Source: VRUE01 sp963707965
Lineage (GTDB): Bacteria; Actinomycetota; Thermoleophilia; Solirubrobacterales; 70-9
Assembly: GCA_963707965.1 (NCBI GenBank)
Contig: CAVPRR010000006.1
Coordinates: 310,001 to 374,000, forward strand
Direction: 5' to 3'
DNA: 64,000 nucleotides
Part shown: positions 50,250 through 59,988 of the stretch, piece by piece
Numbering within the stretch: position 1 is the first letter of the stretch
Layout of the letters: each line of letters opens with the position of its first letter
The notes under the pieces: model-generated
The model's input: only the letters and a program-made list of their open reading frames with translations
Databases searched by the model: none
Told to the model about the DNA's origin: nothing
Position numbers and translations under genes: made by a program

Positions 50250-52523
50250 GTGGCAAAGAAGCGCGTCCACGAGATAGCCAAGGCGCAGGGTGTCGCCAGC
50301 AAAGAGCTGCTGGCCGCCCTGAACGCGGCCGGAATCGAGGCGAAGGCCGCGGCGTCGAGCGTCGAGGAGGCGGAGGCGCTGAAGGCGCTTGCCGCCGCCA
50401 AGAAAGACGGCGGCGCCGCAACGGCCACGAAACCAAAGGCGGTGGCGGCCAAACCGGCCAAGGCCGCGGGGAAGCCAGCCCAGGCAGCCGCGGCCGGCAA
50501 GCCTCAGGTGCCGGCCAAGTCCGCAGCGCCGGCCAAACCGGCCGCCGGGCAGACCGGCAAACCCGCGGCCAAGAAACCTTCCGAGGCGGCCAGGAGACCT
50601 TCCGGGTCAACCAAGAAACGGCGCGTGGTGATCGACTCGCAGGCCGCACGCCGCGACCAGATGGGCGGTCCACCGCCGCAGCGCCCACCACGGCGGCGCG
50701 GCGGGCGCCGTCGCCGGCCGCTCTTGGAGGAGCCGCCGGCCAGGACGGAGGGGCCGACGGAGCAGGTGGCGACCAAGGTCAACTCCGGCGTGACCGTGCG
50801 CGAGGTGGCCGAATTGCTCGGCCTCGGAAGCGCCGAGGTGATCAAGAAGCTGATGACGATGGGGGAGATGGCAACCCTCACGCAGACGCTCACCGACGAT
50901 TCCGTCAAGGCGATCGCCGACGAGTACGACCGCAAGATCGAGATCGTCACCGCCGCCGAGGAGGAGCCCGAGGCGCCGGAGTTCGAAGACTCGGACGAGA
51001 GCCTGGCCCCGCGGCCCCCGGTGGTCACGATCATGGGCCACGTCGACCACGGCAAGACGTCGCTGCTGGACGCAATCCGGGAGACGGAGGTCGCGGCGGG
51101 CGAGGCGGGCGGGATCACCCAGCACATCGGCGCCTACCAGGTCCACCACCAGCAGAAGTCGATCACCTTCCTTGACACGCCGGGCCACGCGGCGTTCACG
51201 GCCATGCGGGCCCGGGGCGCCAGGGTCACCGACATCGCAGTCGTCGTGGTCGCCGCCGACGACGGCGTCATGCCGCAGACCAAAGAGGCGATCGACCACG
51301 CCCGGGCCGCCGATGTCCCGATCCTGATCGCGGTCAACAAGATCGACAAGGAGGGCGCCCAGCCCGACCGTGTCCGCAACGAGCTGGCGGCCGACGACCT
51401 GGTCCCCGAGGACTGGGGGGGCGAGACCGTGTACTGCGACGTCTCCGCCAAAACCCACGAGGGCCTCGACAACCTGCTCGACATGATCCTTCTCGTCGCC
51501 GAGCTCGAGGAGCTGGCGGCAAACCCCGACGCGCCCGCCTCGGGAACGGTGATCGAGTCGCAGCTGGATCCGGGCCGCGGCCCGGTCGTCAGCATCCTGG
51601 TGCAGCGTGGAACGCTCGAGGTCGGCGACGCCCTCGTCGCCGGCTCCCAGTGGGGCCGGGTGCGCGCCATGCACGACTTCATCCGCGAGCGCGTCGAGAG
51701 CGCAGATCCGGGCATGCCCGTCGAGGTGCTCGGCTTCGACGGCGTCTGCGAGGCGGGGGAGTTCGTGCAGACGGTCGAGAACGACCGCCGCGCTCGCCAG
51801 CTCGCTCAGGAACGGGCCAACCGGCTCAAGACCGAGGCCCTGGCCCGGCGCCAGGCCCGCAAGGTCAGCCTCGAGGAGGTCTTCTCGCGAGCGCAGGCTG
51901 GGGACATCAAGGAGCTCAACATCGTCCTCAAGGCCGATGTCGCCGGCTCACTGGAGGCGCTGCAGGACGAGATCGCGAAGGTCCCCCAGGAACGGGTCGG
52001 GATCAACATCATCCACTCCCAGACGGGCGGGATCAACGAGTCGGACGTGATGCTCGCCTCGGCCTCCGAAGCAATCGTCATCGGCTTCAACGTTCGCCCC
52101 CTCGCCGACGCCCGCCGCGCCGCCGAGCGCGAGGGGGTCGACATCCGCACCTACTCGGTCATCTACAAAGTCACCGAGGACCTCCGCAACGCGATGGAGG
52201 GAATGCTGGAGGCGGTCGAGGTCGAGGAGACGGTCGGCGAGGCAGAGGTCAAACAGACCTTCAAGGCCTCCAAGGTCGGCCGGATCGCCGGCTGCGCGGT
52301 GAACGAGGGCAGGATCAACCGCGATGCCAACGTCCGCCTCGTCCGCGAGGGAACGGTCGTCTGGACTGGAAGGATCGGCTCGCTGCGGCGCTTCAAAGAG
52401 GATGTGCAGGAGGTCGAGCAGGGCCAGGAGTGCGGCGTCGTGCTCGAGGGCTTTGCCGACATCAAGGAGGGTGACGTGCTCGAGCTGTTCAAGACCAAGC
52501 AGGTCGAGCAGACCCTGGAGTAG
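50250..52523 (+). CDS. infB: Translation initiation factor IF-2
   Basis: 757 aa. Residues 1-45 are IF2-N (VHEIAKAQGVASKELLAALN), then a Lys/Ala/Pro-rich linker to about 140, a second IF2-N-like segment (VTVREVAELLGLGSAEVIKK), and the GTPase with GHVDHGKTSLLDAI, DTPGHAAF and NKIDK. Domains II to IV follow. It is a shorter form than in Streptomyces. GTG at 50250, 6 nt after nusA. Confidence 0.97.
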   Translation: MAKKRVHEIAKAQGVASKELLAALNAAGIEAKAAASSVEEAEALKALAAAKKDGGAATATKPKAVAAKPAKAAGKPAQAAAAGKPQVPAKSAAPAKPAAGQTGKPAAKKPSEAARRPSGSTKKRRVVIDSQAARRDQMGGPPPQRPPRRRGGRRRRPLLEEPPARTEGPTEQVATKVNSGVTVREVAELLGLGSAEVIKKLMTMGEMATLTQTLTDDSVKAIADEYDRKIEIVTAAEEEPEAPEFEDSDESLAPRPPVVTIMGHVDHGKTSLLDAIRETEVAAGEAGGITQHIGAYQVHHQQKSITFLDTPGHAAFTAMRARGARVTDIAVVVVAADDGVMPQTKEAIDHARAADVPILIAVNKIDKEGAQPDRVRNELAADDLVPEDWGGETVYCDVSAKTHEGLDNLLDMILLVAELEELAANPDAPASGTVIESQLDPGRGPVVSILVQRGTLEVGDALVAGSQWGRVRAMHDFIRERVESADPGMPVEVLGFDGVCEAGEFVQTVENDRRARQLAQERANRLKTEALARRQARKVSLEEVFSRAQAGDIKELNIVLKADVAGSLEALQDEIAKVPQERVGINIIHSQTGGINESDVMLASASEAIVIGFNVRPLADARRAAEREGVDIRTYSVIYKVTEDLRNAMEGMLEAVEVEETVGEAEVKQTFKASKVGRIAGCAVNEGRINRDANVRLVREGTVVWTGRIGSLRRFKEDVQEVEQGQECGVVLEGFADIKEGDVLELFKTKQVEQTLE

Positions 52524-52524
52524 G

Positions 52525-52863
52525 ATGGCGAGTCCTCGCATGCGCCGCATCAACGAGGTGCTTCGCGAGGTGATCGGCTCTGCCATCGCCACCGACTTGA
52601 GCGACCCTCGAATTGGATTCGTCACCGTGACGTCGGTTGAAACCAGCCCAGACCTCCGGACCGCCAAGGTGCATGTCAGCGTTCTCGGGGACGAGGAGGC
52701 ACGCGAGGCGACCCTGGCGGGCCTGCGCTCCTCGCACGGGGTGATCCAGTCGAAGATCGCGGCGGAGACGCGGATGAAGCGGACCCCGACCCTCACCTTT
52801 CACTACGACGCGACGGTCGAGCAGGGGATGCGGATCTCCCGTCTACTGGACGACCAACGATGA
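52525..52863 (+). CDS. rbfA: Ribosome-binding factor A
   Basis: 112 aa. RMRRINEVLREVIGSAIATD, then DPRIGFVTVTSVETSPDLRT, then AKVHVSVLGDEE is the KH-like RbfA fold that matures 16S rRNA. ATG at 52525 is one base after the infB stop. It overlaps the next gene by 4 nt. Confidence 0.95.
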   Translation: MASPRMRRINEVLREVIGSAIATDLSDPRIGFVTVTSVETSPDLRTAKVHVSVLGDEEAREATLAGLRSSHGVIQSKIAAETRMKRTPTLTFHYDATVEQGMRISRLLDDQR

Positions 52864-53861
52864 CGGAGGCGACCGGCGTCAGCTCGACCGCACTCGAGCA
52901 GGTCGCCGCTGAGATCCGCTCCCGCGACCGCTTTCTGCTCACCGCTCACGAGGGCCCGGATGGGGACGCGCTCGGGTCGCTGCTGGGCATGCACCGCCTT
53001 CTGGTCCAGCTCGGCAAGGACTCGGTCATGTTCATGGCGGCGAAGGAGTTCCCGCTGCCGATCGAGTACCGCTTCCTGCCCCTGGAGGAGGTCTTCCACG
53101 AGCCCCCGGCCGACATGTCCGAGCGGGCAGTCGTCTTCCTGGACTGCGGAAACATCAACCGGATGCCGGTCGACTGCCTCACCGAGGGAAGCGTGGTCAT
53201 CAACATCGACCACCACCACGACAACACGCAGTTCGGCGACGTCAACCTGGTCGACGTCGAAGCGTCCTGTACGGCGGAGATCGTCTACGAGCTTGCGGGC
53301 CTGCTCGGGGCCAGGATGACGCCGGAGATCGCCTGCGCTCTCTACGTGGGCCTGGTCACGGACACCGGCAAATTCATGTACGAGAACAGCAATGCGCGAA
53401 CCCACCGGATCGCGGCGGAGCTGATCGATGCGGGAGTTGCCGTCGATGACATCTACCGGCGCCTCTACGAGCACGTGCCGATCGAGAAGCTGCAGCTGCT
53501 CGCACGTGCCCTCAACGGCATCCAGCGCCTCTGCGGCGGGAAGCTGGTCGTCGCCAACATCACCGCGGAGGACTACGAGGCGAGCGGCGCCGGCGCGGAG
53601 ATGACCGAGGGGATCATCGACCACCTGCGCTCGGTCGAGGGGGCGAAGGTGGCCGCGATGGTCCGCGATCTGGGCGACCGGGGCCGCGACGCCCGTAAGG
53701 TCAGCCTGCGCTCGAGCGGGGGGGACATCGACGTTTCCGCGATCGCGCGCCAGCACGGCGGCGGGGGGCACAAGCGGGCCGCCGGCTTCTCCACCGACCT
53801 CTCCTTCGACGACGTGGTTGCCTTTCTCTGTGGCGAGGTCCGCTCCCAGCTGGGCCACTGA
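52860..53861 (+). CDS. nrnA: DHH-family oligoribonuclease/pAp phosphatase (NrnA-like)
   Basis: 333 aa. DHH domain with LTAHEGPDGDALGSLLGMHR (D-x-D), VVFLDCGNINR, the DHH-like IDHHHDNTQFGD, and the DHHA1 domain with RQHGGGGHKRAAGF at the C-terminus. It degrades short RNA oligomers and may act on pAp or cyclic dinucleotide products. Placement after rbfA is common in actinobacteria. It sits in the translation/RNA operon. Confidence 0.93.
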   Translation: MTEATGVSSTALEQVAAEIRSRDRFLLTAHEGPDGDALGSLLGMHRLLVQLGKDSVMFMAAKEFPLPIEYRFLPLEEVFHEPPADMSERAVVFLDCGNINRMPVDCLTEGSVVINIDHHHDNTQFGDVNLVDVEASCTAEIVYELAGLLGARMTPEIACALYVGLVTDTGKFMYENSNARTHRIAAELIDAGVAVDDIYRRLYEHVPIEKLQLLARALNGIQRLCGGKLVVANITAEDYEASGAGAEMTEGIIDHLRSVEGAKVAAMVRDLGDRGRDARKVSLRSSGGDIDVSAIARQHGGGGHKRAAGFSTDLSFDDVVAFLCGEVRSQLGH

Positions 53862-53863
53862 GG

Positions 53864-54514
53864 GTGACCGATGGGGTGGAGGGCTCCGTGCTGCTCTGCG
53901 ACAAGCCGGCGGGGATGACCTCCCATGACCTGGTGCTGGCGGTGCGGCGTGAGCGCGGCTGCAAGGCGGGGCATGCGGGCACGCTCGACCCCTTCGCGAC
54001 GGGGCTGCTGCTGGTCCTGCTGGGCCGCGCCACGCGGCTGCAGCGCTTCCTCACCTCGCTGCGCAAGACCTACGTCGCGACGGCCCGGTTGGGCTGGCGC
54101 TCCAGCACCGGCGACCCGGACGGGGAGCTGACCGAGACGGGCAGGGTCCCGGACGCGCTGCAGCTGCCCACCGGGACCGTCCGCCAGCGGATTCCGATGA
54201 CCTCGGCCGTGCGCGTCGGTGGCGAGCGGCTCTACCGCAAGGCGCATCGCGGCGAGACGGTCGAGACTCCGGTTCGGGATGTCAGCGTCTACCGGGCCGA
54301 CCTGCTGGGCCGGGAGGCGGACAGCGCCACCTATGAGATCGAATGCTCCGCCGGCACCTACGTCCGCACGCTGATCGAGACGCTGGAGGATGCCTACTGC
54401 GCGGCGCTGCGACGAACTGCCATCGGTCCCTTCGGTATCGAGGACGCCGGCGAGGAGCTCGGCGTGGCTCGCGTCGCGCAGCTGGTCCCCGCGGTGGAGG
54501 AGGCGCTGCGCTGA
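53864..54514 (+). CDS. truB: tRNA pseudouridine-55 synthase
   Basis: 216 aa, short compared with about 290. Catalytic Asp D42 in GHAGTLDPFATG, with LLCDKPAGMTSHDLVLAVRR before it, KTYVATARLG, and the C-terminal GTYVRTLIE. The C-terminal PUA-like domain is reduced or absent, as the protein ends soon after ELGVARVAQLVPAVEEAL. GTG at 53864. It overlaps ribF by one base. Confidence 0.95.
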   Translation: MTDGVEGSVLLCDKPAGMTSHDLVLAVRRERGCKAGHAGTLDPFATGLLLVLLGRATRLQRFLTSLRKTYVATARLGWRSSTGDPDGELTETGRVPDALQLPTGTVRQRIPMTSAVRVGGERLYRKAHRGETVETPVRDVSVYRADLLGREADSATYEIECSAGTYVRTLIETLEDAYCAALRRTAIGPFGIEDAGEELGVARVAQLVPAVEEALR

Positions 54515-55404
54515 TGGCAAGGATGCTCGTCACAGAGCTCCCCGATGCCGAGCCCAGGCCGCGCCACGTCGCGATTGGGACGTTCGACGGGGTCCACCGC
54601 GGCCATCAGGTGGTGATCGACGACGCGGACACGGTGCTCACCTTCGACCCGCATCCGCTGGCGATCCTGAACCCGTCGGCGCTCCCGAAGCTGATCATGC
54701 CCTTCGAGGTGAAGCGGGATGTGATCGAAGGGCACGGGGTGAGCGAGCTGGTCGTGATCCCGTTCGACCGGGAGTTTGCCGAGCTGCCCGCGGAGGGCTT
54801 CATCGAGCACGTGCTGATCGAACGGCTGGGTGCCGAGCGCGTCTCGGTGGGAGAGAACTTCCGCTTCGGCGCCAAGGCGAAGGGGGACCCCGAGATGCTC
54901 GCATCCCGCCCGGAGTTCGAGACCCGTGTCGTGGCACTTGTCGAGGTGGACGGCGAGACCGTCTCCTCCACCCGAATCAGGGCGCTGATCGCGGCCGGCG
55001 ACATGGAGGGCGCGCGGCACTGCCTCGGAGCGCCGTTCATGGTCGAGGGGACGGTGGTCGGCGGCGACCAGCGCGGCCGCGAGCTCGGCTTTCCGACCGC
55101 GAACATCGTCCCCGACGATCGCCTGGCAATCCCCGGCCACGGCGTCTATGCGGCCTTCGCAAACGGCGTTCCCGCCGCCGTCAACGTCGGCGTGCGACCC
55201 ACCTTCGACACCGGCCGCGGGGTGCTGATCGAGAGCTACCTGATCGACCACGAGGAGGATCTCTACGGCTCGACGCTGCGGGTCGCCTTCGTCAGGCGCC
55301 TGCGGGGGGAGCGGCGCTTCTCCGGCGTGGAGGAGCTCGTCGCCCAGATGCGAAACGACGTCGAGGACGCAAAGCTGGTCTGTGCTAGCTTCACCGACGT
55401 CTGA
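54514..55404 (+). CDS. ribF: Bifunctional riboflavin kinase/FAD synthetase
   Basis: 296 aa. FAD synthetase part: IGTFDGVHRGHQ at the N-terminus, VLTFDPHPLAIL, and SVGENFRFGAKAKGDPEML, then SSTRIRALIAAGD. The riboflavin kinase part has GRELGFPTANIVPDDRLAIP then GHGVYAAF. The segment between HRGHQ and VLTFDPHP is only about 9 residues, roughly 15 shorter than usual, so a helix after the HxGH motif is missing. ATG at 54514 overlaps truB. Confidence 0.94.
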   Translation: MARMLVTELPDAEPRPRHVAIGTFDGVHRGHQVVIDDADTVLTFDPHPLAILNPSALPKLIMPFEVKRDVIEGHGVSELVVIPFDREFAELPAEGFIEHVLIERLGAERVSVGENFRFGAKAKGDPEMLASRPEFETRVVALVEVDGETVSSTRIRALIAAGDMEGARHCLGAPFMVEGTVVGGDQRGRELGFPTANIVPDDRLAIPGHGVYAAFANGVPAAVNVGVRPTFDTGRGVLIESYLIDHEEDLYGSTLRVAFVRRLRGERRFSGVEELVAQMRNDVEDAKLVCASFTDV

Positions 55405-55673
55405 TGGGCCTCACGAAGGAAAAGAAGACCGAGCTGATCGGCAAGTACGGGCGCTCCAGCGGCGACACCGGTTCTGCCGAGGTCCAGGTCGCGCTGCTCA
55501 CCGCGCGCATCAACGAGCTCACCGAGCACCTTCGCGGGCACACCAAAGACCACCATTCGCGTCGGGGGCTCCTGATGCTGGTCGGCAAACGCCGCCGCAT
55601 GCTGCGCTACCTGGAGCGCACCGACGTCGAGCGCTACCGCTCGCTGGTCGGCGAGCTCGGCCTGCGCAGGTAA
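55404..55673 (+). CDS. rpsO: 30S ribosomal protein S15
   Basis: 89 aa, complete. LTKEKKTELIGKYGRSSGDT, GSAEVQVALLTARINELTEH, LRGHTKDHHSRRGLLMLVGK and RRRMLRYL are all standard. ATG overlaps the ribF stop (TGATG). Followed by a structured leader and pnp, the classical order. Confidence 0.98.
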   Translation: MGLTKEKKTELIGKYGRSSGDTGSAEVQVALLTARINELTEHLRGHTKDHHSRRGLLMLVGKRRRMLRYLERTDVERYRSLVGELGLRR

Positions 55674-55775
55674 CACCGCCCAGGCGCTGGCCCTGTGTAC
55701 TCTCTTCGTGAAAGAGAACGAGAGTTCTGAAAGCAAATGGGCCGCCAACCGGGCGGCCGGAGGTATAAAAACTAA
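55674..55775 (+). promoter_or_regulatory. rpsO-pnp intergenic leader with hairpins
   Basis: GGCCGCC (55740-55746) pairs with GGCGGCC (55752-55758), immediately before the pnp Shine-Dalgarno GGAGG (55759-55763). An upstream segment ACTCTCTTCG...GAACGAGAGTT can form another stem. Such leaders are RNase III/PNPase control sites in other bacteria; the same role here is inference. Confidence 0.55.
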
Positions 55776-58007
55776 ATGAGTATGTTTGACGTTAGCCGCG
55801 TTTCGGTGGATGTCGGAGATGACCAGATCTCCTTCGAGACGGGCAAGCTCGCCAAGCAGGCGAGTGGCGCCGTTGTCGTGGAGTCAGGGGAAACGATGGT
55901 GCTCTGCACCGCGACGATGGGCAGCCTGCGCGACGTGGACTTCCTGCCGCTCACCGTCGACGTCGAGGAGCGGATGTACGCGGCCGGAAAGATCCCCGGC
56001 TCGTTCTTCCGCCGCGAGGGGCGCTCCGGCGAGAAGGCGACGCTGACCGCGCGCATGATCGACCGGCCGATCCGCCCGCTGTTCTCGAAGGGCTGGCACC
56101 ACGAGACCCAGATCGTCGCCACACCGCTTTCCGTGGACCATGTCCATCCCTACGACATCCTCGCTATGAACGGCGCCTCCGCGGCGCTGGCGATATCGCC
56201 CATCCCCGTCGCCGCCCACGTCGGCGCCGTGCGGATCGGCAAGCTCGAGGGCGACTTCGTGATCAACCCCCCCGAGGAGACCCTCGAGGAGCTCGAGATG
56301 GACCTGATCGTCGCCGGAACCGACGAGGCGATCCTGATGGTCGAGGCGGGCGCCGACGGCGTCAGCGAGGCGGAGATCCTCGACGCGCTCGACATCGCCC
56401 ACTCAGAGATCAAGAAGCTGTGTGCGGGAATGCAGGAGCTGGCCGAGAAGGCCGGCAAGAAGAAGGTCGAGGTCGAGGCACCGCAGGTCGACGATGACCT
56501 GGTCGAGGAGATCCGCACCTCCCACGGCGCCAAGATCGACGAGGCCACCTCGATCGAGGGCAAGCTCGAGCGCCAGGACGCAGCGGGGGCGGTCAAGGAG
56601 GCCGTGCTGGAGCAGTATGCGCCGGCCGGCGGCGAGGGTGACACCGATCCGGCGCGGCGGGCAGAGGTCTCCGCCGCCTTCTCGAAGCTGGAGAAGGAGA
56701 TCATCCGCAAGCGGATCGCGGTCGACAAGAAGCGGCCCGACGGCCGCGCCCAGGACGAGATCCGGCCGATCGAGTGCGAGGTCGACATCGCCCCGCGGGT
56801 GCATGGCTCGGCACTCTTCACGCGCGGCGAGACCCAGATCCTCTCCAACGTCGCGCTGGGCACGACGCGCATGGACATGCGCCTCGACACGCTTGGCCTG
56901 GCCACCACGAAGCGCTTCTGGCACCACTACAACTTCCCACCCTTCTCGGTGGGCGAAGCCGGCTTCATGCGCGGTCCGAAGCGGCGCGACATCGGCCACG
57001 GAGCGCTCGCCGAGCGGGCGCTCGTGCCGACGATCCCCGGCGCAGAGGAGTTCCCGTACGTGCTCAGGGTGGTCTCCGAGACGCTCGAGTCCAACGGCTC
57101 CTCCTCGATGGGTTCGGTCTGCGCCTCCTCGATGGCGCTGCAGGCGGCCGGGGTCCCGGTCACAGCGCCGGTCGCCGGCGTTGCGATGGGCCTGATCAAG
57201 GAGGGCGACGACTACATCGTCCTCACCGACATCGCCGGCGTCGAGGACCACCTCGGCGACATGGACTTCAAGGTCGCCGGCACCGCTGAGGGGATCACCG
57301 CCCTGCAGATGGACATCAAGATCACCGGGGTCACCTTCGACATCCTGCGCGATGCCCTGGCACAGGCCAATGAGGGCCGCCAGTTCATCCTCGGCAAGAT
57401 GGCGGAGGCGATCGACGGCCCGCGCGAGATGCTCTCCCAGCACGCGCCGCGGATCGAGGCGATCAAGATCGACCCCGAGAAGATCGGGGCCGTGATCGGC
57501 AAGGGCGGCGAAACGATCCGCGGCCTCTGCGAGGAGTTCGAAGCGGAGATCGACGTCGAAGACGACGGCACCGTGCGGATCTACGCGCCAACCGGGGACC
57601 TGGTGGAAGCGTGTGTGGCCCGCATCGAGTCGATGACCAAGGAGGCCGAGGTGGGCGACCGCTACGACGCCGCCAAGGTCGTGAAGACGACGACGTTCGG
57701 CGCCTTCGTAGAGCTCGTCAAGGGCACCGACGGCCTGCTCCACATCTCCAACGTCAAACCCGGTGAGCGGGTCGACACCGTGGAGGACGTCCTCAGCGCC
57801 GGCGATGAGATCGACGTCACGGTGGTCGAGGTCGACCGCGAGCGCGGACGCATCGGCCTGCGCCTATCCGATGACCCGTCGATCGCCGGGAAAAGCGCCG
57901 AGGAACTGACCGCGGTCGGCACCGGCGATTCGGGATCGCGCCGAAACGGCGGCGACCGCGGCGGGAGCCGCCCCGGCCGGCGGCGCGATCGCGAGCGCCG
58001 GCACTAG
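55776..58007 (+). CDS. pnp: Polyribonucleotide nucleotidyltransferase
   Basis: 743 aa. Phosphorolytic 3'-5' exoribonuclease. Two RNase PH domains (FETGKLAKQASGAVVVESGE near 20, and the second from about 340 with RGETQILSNVALGTTRMDMR), an all-helical linker, a KH domain (AVIGKGGETIRGLCEEFEAE) and an S1 domain (VVKTTTFGAFVELVKGTDGL), then an Arg/Gly-rich tail. GGAGG lies 12 nt before the ATG. Confidence 0.98.
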   Translation: MSMFDVSRVSVDVGDDQISFETGKLAKQASGAVVVESGETMVLCTATMGSLRDVDFLPLTVDVEERMYAAGKIPGSFFRREGRSGEKATLTARMIDRPIRPLFSKGWHHETQIVATPLSVDHVHPYDILAMNGASAALAISPIPVAAHVGAVRIGKLEGDFVINPPEETLEELEMDLIVAGTDEAILMVEAGADGVSEAEILDALDIAHSEIKKLCAGMQELAEKAGKKKVEVEAPQVDDDLVEEIRTSHGAKIDEATSIEGKLERQDAAGAVKEAVLEQYAPAGGEGDTDPARRAEVSAAFSKLEKEIIRKRIAVDKKRPDGRAQDEIRPIECEVDIAPRVHGSALFTRGETQILSNVALGTTRMDMRLDTLGLATTKRFWHHYNFPPFSVGEAGFMRGPKRRDIGHGALAERALVPTIPGAEEFPYVLRVVSETLESNGSSSMGSVCASSMALQAAGVPVTAPVAGVAMGLIKEGDDYIVLTDIAGVEDHLGDMDFKVAGTAEGITALQMDIKITGVTFDILRDALAQANEGRQFILGKMAEAIDGPREMLSQHAPRIEAIKIDPEKIGAVIGKGGETIRGLCEEFEAEIDVEDDGTVRIYAPTGDLVEACVARIESMTKEAEVGDRYDAAKVVKTTTFGAFVELVKGTDGLLHISNVKPGERVDTVEDVLSAGDEIDVTVVEVDRERGRIGLRLSDDPSIAGKSAEELTAVGTGDSGSRRNGGDRGGSRPGRRRDRERRH

Positions 58008-58010
58008 ACG

Positions 58011-59285
58011 TTGAGCGAGGCGACGCTCACCGAGCTCGACTCGGGCGTCCGGGTCGTGACCGAGGAGGTTCCGTCGGTCAGGTCCGTGGCGCTGGGACTC
58101 TGGGTTCGCACCGGTTCGCGGAACGAGACGCCGGCTCAGGCCGGCGTCTCGCACTTCCTCGAGCACCTGCTCTTCAAGGGGACGGAGCGGTTCTCGGCGA
58201 TCGAGATCTCCGAGCGCTTCGACGGGCTCGGCGCCTCGGTCAACGCGGCAACCGGCAAGGAGACGACACACCTCCACGCCCGCTTCCTCGACGAGCACAC
58301 CGAGGAGGTCTTCGACCTGCTGGCCGAGATGCTGCTCGCCCCGACCTACCCAGAGGTCGACTCCGAGCGCGAGGTGGTCCTGGAGGAGATCGCGATGTAC
58401 GAGGACGAGCCCCAGGACCGGGTGCACGACATCCTCGCCGGGGCGGTCTTCGGCGAGCACCCGCTGGGCCACCGCGTGCTCGGCGAGGCGGGGGTGATCG
58501 CCTCGATCCCGGTGCCCGAGATCGACGCCTACCACGGCCAGCGCTATGTCGGGTCGAACGTCGTCGTCGGCGCCGCCGGCCACCTCGATCACGATCGGGT
58601 CCTCGCGCTGGCCGAGCGGCTGGTCTCGCCCCCTGCGGGCACCAACGGCGCCGCGCCGCCCGCAGAGCTCGACGGCGAGGCGCGGCTGCGCTTCTACCCC
58701 AAGGACACCGAGCAGTACCACATCTGCTTTGGCGCACCGGGCATCGTCCATGCCGACGAGCGGCGCTATGGCCTCGCGGTCCTCGACGCGATCTTCGGCG
58801 GCGCCACCTCCTCGCGCCTCTTTCGCGAGGTGCGCGAGAAGCGCGGCCTCGCTTACTCCGTCGGCTCCTACAACGAGCAGTACACGGACTCGGGCCTCGT
58901 CGCAACCTACGTCGGGACCCGCGAGGACAACGTCGAGGAGGCGTGCCAGGTGATCGGCGCCGAGCTGGCGCGGTTGCGCTCCGAGCCAGTCTCGGCCGAG
59001 GAGCTCGCGCGCGCCAAGGAGAACGTCAAGGGGCGCCTCGTCCTCTCCTCCGAGTCGACGGCGGCGCGGATGACGAGGATCTCCCGCGCCACGCTCTTCG
59101 GGCTGCCCATCGACAACCTCGATGAGATGCTTGCCAAAGTGGATGCTGTGACGGTGGAGGACCTGACCGAGCTGGCGAGCGAGCTGTACGGGGCCGAGCG
59201 CCTCTCGGCCGCCTGCATCGGGCGCGACGAGGGTCACTTCCGCGCGGCACTTGCCCCGGTCAGCGAGAGGCTGGCGGCGGCGTGA
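58011..59285 (+). CDS. M16-family zinc peptidase (processing-peptidase-like)
   Basis: 424 aa. HxxEH zinc motif in GVSHFLEHLLFKGTERFSAI, with WVRTGSRNE before it and later ALLxE-type residue, and the second domain with FGGATSSRLFREVREKRGLA then YSVGSYNE. The length is that of bacterial PqqL/YmxG-type peptidases usually found after pnp. Substrate unknown; cytoplasmic. TTG at 58011, 3 nt after pnp. It overlaps dapB by 4 nt. Confidence 0.94.
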   Translation: MSEATLTELDSGVRVVTEEVPSVRSVALGLWVRTGSRNETPAQAGVSHFLEHLLFKGTERFSAIEISERFDGLGASVNAATGKETTHLHARFLDEHTEEVFDLLAEMLLAPTYPEVDSEREVVLEEIAMYEDEPQDRVHDILAGAVFGEHPLGHRVLGEAGVIASIPVPEIDAYHGQRYVGSNVVVGAAGHLDHDRVLALAERLVSPPAGTNGAAPPAELDGEARLRFYPKDTEQYHICFGAPGIVHADERRYGLAVLDAIFGGATSSRLFREVREKRGLAYSVGSYNEQYTDSGLVATYVGTREDNVEEACQVIGAELARLRSEPVSAEELARAKENVKGRLVLSSESTAARMTRISRATLFGLPIDNLDEMLAKVDAVTVEDLTELASELYGAERLSAACIGRDEGHFRAALAPVSERLAAA

Positions 59286-59953
59286 TTCGCGTTGCCGTCT
59301 CGGGCGCGGCGGGCCGGATGGGGCAGACGGTCTGCGAAGCCGTCGAGGGCGCCGAGGGGATGGAGCTCGCGGCGAGGGCGGACCCGGCGCTCGGGGTCGC
59401 GCTGGAAGGTGTGCTCGGCGAGGCGGATGTCGTGGTCGACTTCACGACGCCGGAAACGGCGCTGGAGAACGTGCGCGCCTGCCTGTCGGCGGGCGTTCAC
59501 GCGGTCCTCGGCACGACCGGGTTCGAGCTCGACGCGCTGCGCGGCGCCGTCGAGGCGGCTCCCACGGGCGCCAACTGCTTCGTCGCCCCCAACTTCGCGA
59601 TCGGCGCGGTGCTGCTGATGCAGGCCGCGCAGCTGGCCGCCCCGCACATGCCCGAGTGCGAGATCGTCGAGCTGCACCACGATCGTAAGCTCGACGCCCC
59701 GTCGGGAACTGCAAAGCGCACGGCGGAGCTGATCCGCGAGGCCGGTGGCAACGTCCACGAGCCGATCCACTCGGTGCGCCTGCCTGGCCTGGTGGCCCAT
59801 CAGGAGGTCCTCTTCGGGGGCCAGGGACAGACCCTGTCGATTCGCCACGACTCGATCGACCGCAGCTCCTTCATGCCCGGGGTCCTGCTCGCGGTGCGCA
59901 AGGTCGCGGACCTTCCCGATCGCCTCACCGTGGGCCTCGAGAAGCTTCTGTAG
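59282..59953 (+). CDS. dapB: 4-hydroxy-tetrahydrodipicolinate reductase
   Basis: 223 aa. Lysine/diaminopimelate pathway. Nucleotide-binding VAVSGAAGRMGQTVCEAVEG, VVDFTTPE, GTTGF, APNFAIGAVLL, catalytic ELHHDRKLDAPSGTAKRTAE and RLPGLVAHQEVLFGGQGQ. The length is a little below E. coli, as usual for actinobacteria. GTG start overlaps the peptidase stop. Confidence 0.96.
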   Translation: MIRVAVSGAAGRMGQTVCEAVEGAEGMELAARADPALGVALEGVLGEADVVVDFTTPETALENVRACLSAGVHAVLGTTGFELDALRGAVEAAPTGANCFVAPNFAIGAVLLMQAAQLAAPHMPECEIVELHHDRKLDAPSGTAKRTAELIREAGGNVHEPIHSVRLPGLVAHQEVLFGGQGQTLSIRHDSIDRSSFMPGVLLAVRKVADLPDRLTVGLEKLL

Positions 59954-59988
59954 ATGGCCAAACGGCCGATCTGGATACCCTGCGAGCG

